From positions 1 through 47,956 of the forward strand of contig CALUPK010000013.1 of the NCBI GenBank assembly GCA_944322575.1: a DNA stretch of 47,956 nucleotides, read 5' to 3'. A model generated the notes under the pieces. That model had not been told where the DNA came from. It did no database searches and worked only from the letters and a program-made list of their open reading frames with translations. Shown here one piece after another: positions 40,574-47,956 of the stretch. Numbering within the stretch: position 1 is the stretch's first letter; each line of letters starts with the position of its first letter. The DNA is from an uncultured Bacteroidales bacterium. Its GTDB lineage: Bacteria > Bacteroidota > Bacteroidia > Bacteroidales > UBA932. Both the position numbers and the translations under genes were made by a program.

Positions 40574-41536
40574 ATGGATCTCTCGATAGTTATCTCCCTG
40601 TACAACGAGGACGAGTCTCTCCGCGAACTCGTGGAGTGGATCGACCGGGCCATAGCCCAGTCCCCGATAGCCGGCATCGAATACGAGATACTGATGATAG
40701 ATGACGGAAGCGACGACGGCTCATGGAACACCATAAAGGAGCTCTCAGTCACCAACCCGCACATAAGGGCCTACAGCTTCCGCCGCAACTACGGCAAGTC
40801 AGCCGCCCTCCAGACCGGCTTCCGCGAGGCTGCCGGGGACGTGGTCATCACCATGGACGCCGACCTGCAGGACAGCCCTGACGAGATTCCCGCACTCTAC
40901 AGGATGATCCGGGAAGACGGGTACGATCTGGTCTCTGGCTGGAAAAAAGTACGCCACGACAACACATTTACCAAGAACATCCCGTCCAAGATATACAACT
41001 TCACCGCCCGCAAGGTCACCGGCCTCAAGCTGCACGATATGAACTGCGGCCTCAAGGCGTACCGAAGCGAGGTGGTCAAAGAGATAGAGGTCTATGGAGA
41101 CATGCACCGCTACATCCCCTACATCGCCAAGAATGCCGGATTCACCCGCATCGGAGAGAAGGTGGTGGTACACCGCAAGCGCAAATACGGGAAGAGCAAA
41201 TTCGGAATGAGCCGCTTCTTCAACGGCTTCCTCGACCTGATGACGATATGGTTCCTCTCCGGTTTCGGCAAGAAGCCCATGCACATCTTCGGAGTCTGGG
41301 GCATCGTCTCCTTCCTCATCGGCTTCGTCATCGCCCTCTGGCTCATCATAGACAAGGTCGTCTCCCAGGTAGGCGGGCTGCGCTTCCGTCCAGTCACCGA
41401 CCAGCCCCTCTTCTACCTCGCGTTAGTGGCTATCCTCGTTGGAGTCATGCTCTTTCTCACCGGCTTTCTCGGGGAGTTGGTATCAAGGAACAGTGCCACG
41501 CGCAACGAGTACAAAATCAAGGATTCGGTAGAATAA
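40574..41536 (+). CDS. Family 2 glycosyltransferase, DPM1/ArnC/GtrB-like
   Basis: 320 residues. GT-A domain motifs: SIVISLYNEDESLRELVEWI at the N-terminus, MIDDGSDDGSWNTI and MDADLQDSPDEIPAL (DxD-like), then DMNCGLKAYRSEVVKEI. Two membrane helices close the protein (about 235-260 and 275-297). Such enzymes move a sugar from a nucleotide donor to undecaprenyl or dolichyl phosphate on the cytoplasmic face. It is co-transcribed with the DUF4199 gene. Confidence 0.92.
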   Translation: MDLSIVISLYNEDESLRELVEWIDRAIAQSPIAGIEYEILMIDDGSDDGSWNTIKELSVTNPHIRAYSFRRNYGKSAALQTGFREAAGDVVITMDADLQDSPDEIPALYRMIREDGYDLVSGWKKVRHDNTFTKNIPSKIYNFTARKVTGLKLHDMNCGLKAYRSEVVKEIEVYGDMHRYIPYIAKNAGFTRIGEKVVVHRKRKYGKSKFGMSRFFNGFLDLMTIWFLSGFGKKPMHIFGVWGIVSFLIGFVIALWLIIDKVVSQVGGLRFRPVTDQPLFYLALVAILVGVMLFLTGFLGELVSRNSATRNEYKIKDSVE

Positions 41537-41781
41537 AGAAGGGCATCACTTTTATCAGCGGCAGCGCGGCACTGTCGTTTCACATGGTTCAGCACGTGTT
41601 ATTCTGGAGTTCTGGAGTGTTGCTTTGCACTATGTAACTTACTGACAACGCGTTACCATACAACACTGCTCCCGAAGCGCCTTTAGAACTACGCTTCGGG
41701 AGCAGGTCTTCATTATACATCATTGATTATCAGACAGATGTAATTTCAGCATTCTCCCGCATATACTCAGGATGCGTGAGC
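41537..41781. other. Intergenic region with a strong hairpin
   Basis: No gene seen in 245 bp between two convergent genes. It contains a 14-bp perfect hairpin at 41666-41705. Confidence 0.7.
41666..41705. terminator. 14-bp-stem hairpin between convergent genes
   Basis: CTGCTCCCGAAGCG (41666-41679) pairs exactly with 41692-41705 around a 12-base loop. No T-run on the plus side beyond TCTTCATT. It may stop transcription from either side. Confidence 0.6.
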
Positions 41782-42234
41782 TTACTTAGCGGCGGCGGTA
41801 TGCACTGCTGCGGCGGGTGCGGCTGCCGGCTTAGGAGCGGCGTCCTTGTTCAGCTCGGGGATCTCGTGAAGGTGCTTGTTGTACTCCTCCTTAGTGATGA
41901 TGTGGCACGAGCCGTTGAAGATTACACCTACCTCTATGCTAAGCTTGGGAGTCTTGAGGTCTCCGGCGAAATTGGAATTGGCCTTGAAATTGATGATATC
42001 CTCAATATAGATATCTCCCTGCACATGTCCCCAGACATCACAGCTCTGGGCGAAAATCTTACCCTTGATATTGGCGGACTCGCCTATGACAAGTTTGCCC
42101 TTGGTATACACTGTACCTTCGAAGGTACCGTCGATGCGGATGTCCGCAGACGATGTCATGACACCGGAAATCTTGGTGCCCTTGGATATCCTGCACAGCT
42201 CGTTGGTCTGAGGGATTATTTCTGTTTTTGCCAT
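41782..42234 (-). CDS. Bactofilin (polymer-forming cytoskeletal protein)
   Basis: 150 residues from ATG 42234. The repeated beta-helix pattern of DUF583/bactofilin is clear: ADIRIDGTFEGTVYTKGKLV, IGESANIKGKIFAQSCDVWG and HVQGDIYIEDIINFKANSNF. The C-terminal tail is Ala/Pro/Lys-rich and probably unstructured. Bactofilins polymerise without nucleotide at the membrane and shape or anchor envelope machinery. It is the third gene after secA and lpdA (22 bp gap). Confidence 0.93.
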   Translation of the reverse strand: MAKTEIIPQTNELCRISKGTKISGVMTSSADIRIDGTFEGTVYTKGKLVIGESANIKGKIFAQSCDVWGHVQGDIYIEDIINFKANSNFAGDLKTPKLSIEVGVIFNGSCHIITKEEYNKHLHEIPELNKDAAPKPAAAPAAAVHTAAAK

Positions 42235-42256
42235 AATATTACTGTTTTTACTGTCT

Positions 42257-43654
<1,398 letters not shown>

Positions 43655-43665
43655 ATCGTTGAGTT

Positions 43666-46600
43666 TTAATTGTTTTCTAACCTTCCATGACAGTTCTTGT
43701 ACTTCTTTCCCGAACCGCAGGGACAGGGATCGTTGCGTCCTACCTTCTTCTCTACCCTGACAGGGGCATTGCTCTTGGGCTCCCCGCTGTTGGTCACCAT
43801 ATCTGTCCTCGACGTACGCATATTGCTCATATCGGTGCGGCGGCGCTCGCTCTCGCGGACATCCCCGGGAGCATTCTCCCTCATGGGGATACGGGCACGG
43901 AGAAGGAATGTAACCACCTCACGGCTGATACGCTCGATGACACTCTTGAAGAGATTGAAGCTCTCGAACTTGTAGATAAGCAGAGGATCCTTCTGCTCGT
44001 AAGTGGCGTTCTGCACGGACTGCTTGAGGTCATCCATATCCCTCAGGTGCTCCTTCCATGCCTCGTCGATCATGATGAGTGTGATAGTCTTGCTGACAGC
44101 ACGCACAAGCTCGCGGGCCTGGGTCTCATAAGCTTTCTTGAGATTGACGATTACACGCATCACCTTAGTGCCGTCTCCTACCGGCACTGCCACATTCTCA
44201 AACTGCTGTCCCTGACGCTCGTAGATAGTCTTGATGATGGGCCATGCCTGGGTCACCATAGCCTCGCTGCGCTGGTCATACTCCCGACGGAGCTGAGCTG
44301 TGAGGGCCTCGGATATCTTGTCCCTCGAGGCATTTCTGTAGAACTCCGCATCGAAGTCGGGATCCACAGACAGAGTTCTCATAACCTCTATCTTGAAATC
44401 ATCGTACTCCATATCTTCCGACTTGTCCGCCAGTACCTCGCAGCAGTCTCCTATCATGTTCATCACATCCACGTCTATACGCTCGCCGTAGAGGGCGTTG
44501 CGGCGCTTATTGTAGATAACCTCCCTCTGGGAGTTCATCACGTCGTCATACTCGAGCAGGCGCTTACGGATACCGAAGTTGTTCTCCTCGACCTTGCGCT
44601 GGGCCCTCTCGATAGAGCTGGACAGCATCGGGTGCTGCAGGGGCTCCCCTTCCTTGAGACCCATCTTGTCCACGAGGGAAGCCATTCTCTCACCGCCGAA
44701 GAGACGGAGAAGATTGTCCTCGAGAGACACGTAGAACACTGACGAGCCGGGGTCACCCTGACGTCCGGCACGGCCTCGCAGCTGACGGTCCACACGGCGG
44801 CTGTCGTGACGCTCCGTTCCGATGATAGCCAGACCACCCGCATCCTTGACACCGGGCCCGAGCTTGATGTCGGTACCACGGCCGGCCATGTTGGTCGCGA
44901 TAGTTACCGTCGAGGCCTCTCCGGCATGGGCCACGATCTCGGCCTCACGGGCATGCTGCTTGGCATTGAGGACATTGTGCTTGATTCCGCGCATCCGGAG
45001 CATCTTGCTCAGCAGCTCGGATATCTCGACGGAGGTGGTACCCACGAGGACTGGACGTCCGGCGGAGGTAAGCTCCACTATACGCGCTATGACAGCGTTA
45101 TATTTTTCTTTCTTGGTCTTGTAGATGATATCGTCCTCGTCCTTGCGGATGACGGGACGGTTGGTGGGGATGACCACTACGTCCAGCTTGTAGATGGACC
45201 AGAACTCGCCCGCCTCCGTCTCGGCCGTACCGGTCATACCGGCCAGCTTGTGGTACATCCTGAAATAGTTCTGGAGGGTGATGGTGGCGAAGGTCTGGGT
45301 GGCGGCCTCTACCTTCACGTTCTCCTTGGCCTCGATGGCCTGGTGGAGTCCGTCGGAGTAGCGGCGTCCCTCGAGGATACGGCCGGTCTGCTCGTCGACG
45401 ATCTTAATCTTGTTGTCCATGACCACATACTCGACGTCACGCTCAAACATGGCGTAAGCCTTGAGCAGCTGGGTGACCGTATGCACGCGCTCGGACTTGA
45501 GGGCATAGTCAGAAAGCAGGGCGGCCTTTTTCTCCTGCTTCTCCTCTGCAGAGATATCGGATTTCTCAAGCTCAGCTATCTCGTTTCCTATATCGGGAAG
45601 AATGAAGAACTTATCGTCGGATACGCTGGCAGCGATGAGGTCGTTGCCCTTGTCGGTCATCTCGACTGTCTTGCTCTGCTCCTCGATGACGAAGAAAAGG
45701 TCATCGGTGATAAGGTGCATCTGCTTGTTGTTGTCCTGCATGTAGAAATTCTCAGTCTTCTGCAGGAGCTGCTTCATGCCGGGCTCGGAGAGGAACTTGA
45801 TCAGGGGGTTGTACTTGGGAAGTCCTTTGTGGGCTCTCAGAAGGAGCTTGGCACCCTCTGTCTCCTTGCCTTCGGCGATGAGCTTCTTGGCATCAGTCAG
45901 GAGCTTGGTCACGAGCTGCTTCTGGGCGTTGTAGAGTCTTTCCACGTAAGGCTTGAACTCTGCGAACTGCTGGTCGTCTCCACGGGGCACAGGACCGGAT
46001 ATGATAAGGGGAGTACGGGCATCGTCGATCAGCACTGAGTCCACCTCGTCGACTATGGCATAATGATGCTTGCGCTGCACGAGGTCGTTGCGGTCGATGG
46101 CCATGTTGTCACGCAGGTAGTCGAAACCGAACTCGTTGTTGGTTCCGAATGTGATGTCGGCCCGGTAGGCTGCGCGGCGTGCGGCCGAGTTGGGCTGGTG
46201 CTTGTCGATGCAGTCCACTCTCAGGCCGTGGAACTGGTAGAGAGGCCCCATCCACTCGGAGTCTCGCTTGGAGAGGTAGTCGTTGACGGTGACTACGTGG
46301 ACTCCCTTGCCGGCGAGTGCGTTCAGAAAGACGGGAAGGGTCGCCACGAGGGTCTTTCCCTCTCCGGTGGCCATCTCGGATATCTTTCCCTGGTGCAGGA
46401 CGATACCTCCGATGAGCTGCACGTCGTAGTGGACCATGTCCCAGGTTATCGGGTTACCTCCGGCTATCCAGGTATGGTTCCAATAGGCCTTGTCGCCCTC
46501 GATACGGACGTAATCGTGCTTGGCGCTGAACTCGCGGTCCATGTCGGTGGCGGTCACTTCGATGACCTCTTTCTCCTTGAACCTGCGGGCTGTGGACTTC

Positions 46601-46950
46601 ATCACGGCGAAGGCGTCGGGCAGCACCTCATTGAGCACTTCCTCTATCTCCTCGTCAATCTTCTTGGTCAGCTTGTCCACCTCGGTGGCCAGCGCCTCTT
46701 TTTTCTCGACGGGGATGGTGACGTCCTCAAGCTGTTCACGAAGCGATTTCTTGCGCTCTTCGTCCGCCGCTATCTTACTGTGTATTACTCCTTTTATTCT
46801 TTCAGTCTCAGCTCTGAGCCCATCGTCCGAAAGCTTGTCAATCCTTTCATAGGCAGCCAGTATCTTCTCCAGTACCGGCCTTATCTGCTTCATGTCCCTC
46901 TCGGCTTTCGAACCGAAAATTTTCTTCAAAAATCCATTAATTGATGCCAT
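43666..46950 (-). CDS. secA: Preprotein translocase ATPase SecA
   Basis: 1094 residues, longer than E. coli SecA (901) through inserts in the first half (about 330-470) usual for Bacteroidetes. Walker [25 protein letters not shown]-like [17 protein letters not shown], helicase motif [16 protein letters not shown]. The C-terminus carries a zinc-binding SEC-C tail ([16 protein letters not shown]). It drives Sec-dependent export. The gene precedes lpdA and bactofilin. A -7 box lies at 46976-46983. Confidence 0.98.
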   Translation of the reverse strand: MASINGFLKKIFGSKAERDMKQIRPVLEKILAAYERIDKLSDDGLRAETERIKGVIHSKIAADEERKKSLREQLEDVTIPVEKKEALATEVDKLTKKIDEEIEEVLNEVLPDAFAVMKSTARRFKEKEVIEVTATDMDREFSAKHDYVRIEGDKAYWNHTWIAGGNPITWDMVHYDVQLIGGIVLHQGKISEMATGEGKTLVATLPVFLNALAGKGVHVVTVNDYLSKRDSEWMGPLYQFHGLRVDCIDKHQPNSAARRAAYRADITFGTNNEFGFDYLRDNMAIDRNDLVQRKHHYAIVDEVDSVLIDDARTPLIISGPVPRGDDQQFAEFKPYVERLYNAQKQLVTKLLTDAKKLIAEGKETEGAKLLLRAHKGLPKYNPLIKFLSEPGMKQLLQKTENFYMQDNNKQMHLITDDLFFVIEEQSKTVEMTDKGNDLIAASVSDDKFFILPDIGNEIAELEKSDISAEEKQEKKAALLSDYALKSERVHTVTQLLKAYAMFERDVEYVVMDNKIKIVDEQTGRILEGRRYSDGLHQAIEAKENVKVEAATQTFATITLQNYFRMYHKLAGMTGTAETEAGEFWSIYKLDVVVIPTNRPVIRKDEDDIIYKTKKEKYNAVIARIVELTSAGRPVLVGTTSVEISELLSKMLRMRGIKHNVLNAKQHAREAEIVAHAGEASTVTIATNMAGRGTDIKLGPGVKDAGGLAIIGTERHDSRRVDRQLRGRAGRQGDPGSSVFYVSLEDNLLRLFGGERMASLVDKMGLKEGEPLQHPMLSSSIERAQRKVEENNFGIRKRLLEYDDVMNSQREVIYNKRRNALYGERIDVDVMNMIGDCCEVLADKSEDMEYDDFKIEVMRTLSVDPDFDAEFYRNASRDKISEALTAQLRREYDQRSEAMVTQAWPIIKTIYERQGQQFENVAVPVGDGTKVMRVIVNLKKAYETQARELVRAVSKTITLIMIDEAWKEHLRDMDDLKQSVQNATYEQKDPLLIYKFESFNLFKSVIERISREVVTFLLRARIPMRENAPGDVRESERRRTDMSNMRTSRTDMVTNSGEPKSNAPVRVEKKVGRNDPCPCGSGKKYKNCHGRLENN

Positions 46951-46975
46951 CTAAAAACATATTTTGTACAGCCTA

Positions 46976-46983
46976 CAAAGATA
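46976..46983 (-). promoter_or_regulatory. -7 box of secA
   Basis: Reads TATCTTTG on the minus strand, 25 bases before the secA ATG. Confidence 0.5.
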
Positions 46984-47008
46984 TGGATTATTCAGAATAT
47001 TTCAAATA

Positions 47009-47956
47009 TTAGAGGCCGAAGAGGTAGAAAATGCTGCCGATGAGGATGGCGAAAAGGGCATTGAGAACTTTGGCGACAAAGAAACTGCGGGTGCTGGAGG
47101 CCAGCAGCGGCAGGGAGGTGTGGCCGTCCTGGGACATGGAGCTGGTGAGCAGGACAGAGAACGGGACATAGCCGCCGGCAAAGAGGGTGATGAATACCAT
47201 GTGCGGACCCGACTCAGGAATCATGCCGACTAAAGCTGCCAGGATAAGCAGATAATAGGTGTTGTCCCGCAGCCAGTCGCCCATGTCCACATAGTGCATC
47301 ACGACGGTGATGACCGCTAAGGCTCCCGCCGTCCACAGAAACGTCTTGAGGGCATGCTTGCAGATGACATGGTGCCAGAGATGTTCCTTGACGAAATGCT
47401 CGGACGATGCCGCCACCTGCAGGGCCACGAAGAGGCTCAGAATCGCGAACAGCACGTTCATCCACCTCTCGCTCAGAAAATTGAAGGGCAATGCGTGAGA
47501 TACCGCCTCCGTTGCAGCCGCAGCAGCCGCCTCCTCCCCCACATGCTCATGCTCAAGGACACCTGTGAACACCGCAACCGCGAAAATCAGGATAGCGCCT
47601 ATCAGCACTATCCTCTCCCACCCCGCAGAGCGCATTCCCCTGTATGAAGAGAGGCGGAATATCCGCGGGAACTCCCCCTTATTGGCCTCATGAAGCTCGA
47701 AGCCCGGGTCGCAGCTCACCCTTATCGGGTGCTTCCGGAAGATGAGATCAGTCAGAAGACCGCATCCGACGGCCAGTACGAAGAGTACGGCGAAGAGGAT
47801 CAGGGCCTGGCGCGGTATCATGGCCAGCATCACGAACGACTCGTCCCCCGAAGAGGAAATCATCGCAGCCACTAAGGCTCCCATGCTGATGATGCCGTGC
47901 GAATACAGCGACACCGCCGCGAAGCCGCCGATACAGCCCGGTATCAGGCCCAGCAG
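47009..47956 (-). CDS. Putative heavy-metal exporter permease (ArsP_2/DUF2899-like), cut by window edge
   Basis: At least 315 residues; the frame is open at the window's right edge, where it reads LLGLIPGCIGGFAAVSLYSHG, so the start lies outside. Two repeated halves are visible: LLGLIPGCIGGF with ISSSGDESFVMLAMIP at the N-terminal end, and ALVGMIPESGPHMVFITLFA in the second half. About 8 membrane helices, with a His/Glu-rich loop (EHEHVGEE, then HFVKEHLWHH) between them. This layout fits 10-TM putative metal exporters. The substrate is unknown. It follows no partner within the window. Confidence 0.8.
   Translation of the reverse strand: MLGLIPGCIGGFAAVSLYSHGIISMGALVAAMISSSGDESFVMLAMIPRQALILFAVLFVLAVGCGLLTDLIFRKHPIRVSCDPGFELHEANKGEFPRIFRLSSYRGMRSAGWERIVLIGAILIFAVAVFTGVLEHEHVGEEAAAAAATEAVSHALPFNFLSERWMNVLFAILSLFVALQVAASSEHFVKEHLWHHVICKHALKTFLWTAGALAVITVVMHYVDMGDWLRDNTYYLLILAALVGMIPESGPHMVFITLFAGGYVPFSVLLTSSMSQDGHTSLPLLASSTRSFFVAKVLNALFAILIGSIFYLFGL

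Noticed and set aside
44806-46038. 410-codon frame opposite secA
   Set aside because: Shadow of secA codon bias, with no recognisable motifs.

Overview
The window comes from a moderately high-G+C member of the Bacteroidales. Evidence for this includes -7 promoter boxes of the TAnnTTTG type, the ribosomal trio rpmB-rpmG-DUF4295, a GH97 alpha-glucosidase, DUF4199 and 'putative porin' families, long signal peptidase I, and secA with a SEC-C tail. Most of it is core chromosome. A Rikenellaceae/Alistipes-like source is possible, but the sequence alone does not settle the genus.

Layout. 1-455: 5' part of a P-type Ca2+ ATPase gene (cut by the window edge). 552-3897: AraC-type regulator (+) facing a minus-strand set of a PurL-C-domain-like protein, menaquinone methyltransferase (ubiE/menG) and cardiolipin synthase. 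4005-4696: tRNA-Leu(GAG), a gene-free stretch crowded with hairpins and repeats, and tRNA-Arg(ACG). 4712-10255 (-): rplS, dnaJ, grpE, a secreted transglutaminase-like protein, an LPP20-like lipoprotein and class II aldolase. 10331-12941 (+): translationally coupled gmk, nadD and an M28 peptidase. 13032-14954 (-): dnaK. 15131-16637 (+): panB and an RluA-type pseudouridine synthase. 16640-20341 (-): an MltF-like lytic transglycosylase and a putative porin. 20395-22604 (+): an AmgK-like sugar kinase fused to a RapZ C-terminal domain, coupled to a MurU-like nucleotidyltransferase. 22619-23866 (-): LolC/E-type permease. 23907-27016 (+): tRNA-Gly(CCC) and an M16 peptidase lipoprotein.

27017-29760 is the accessory spot. 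It holds AT-rich inverted repeats and an FtsX-type permease gene that has lost its first half. Inserted exactly at the permease stop codon is a compact AAA-ATPase/DUF4143 gene with a palindromic promoter. The inserted block is bounded by 28-bp perfect direct repeats of the permease 3' end. This is the best candidate for an undescribed mobile unit in the window.

29790-34572: a TlpA-like lipoprotein, a GH97 glucosidase with a long hairpin leader, and an M3/M2-type metallopeptidase. 34636-39951 (-) is a translation block (thrS, infC, rpmI, rplT, lepB, rpmB, rpmG, DUF4295), in which infC very probably starts at an AUC codon behind a strong Shine-Dalgarno. 40034-41536 (+): DUF4199 protein and a polyprenyl-phosphate-type glycosyltransferase. 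41782-46950 (-): secA, lpdA, bactofilin. 47009-47956 (-): a heavy-metal exporter-like permease cut by the window edge.

Functionally, the lytic transglycosylase and the kinase/uridylyltransferase pair point to peptidoglycan turnover and amino-sugar recycling. dnaK, dnaJ and grpE form a split chaperone set. No CRISPR array, rRNA, complete IS element or phage gene was seen.
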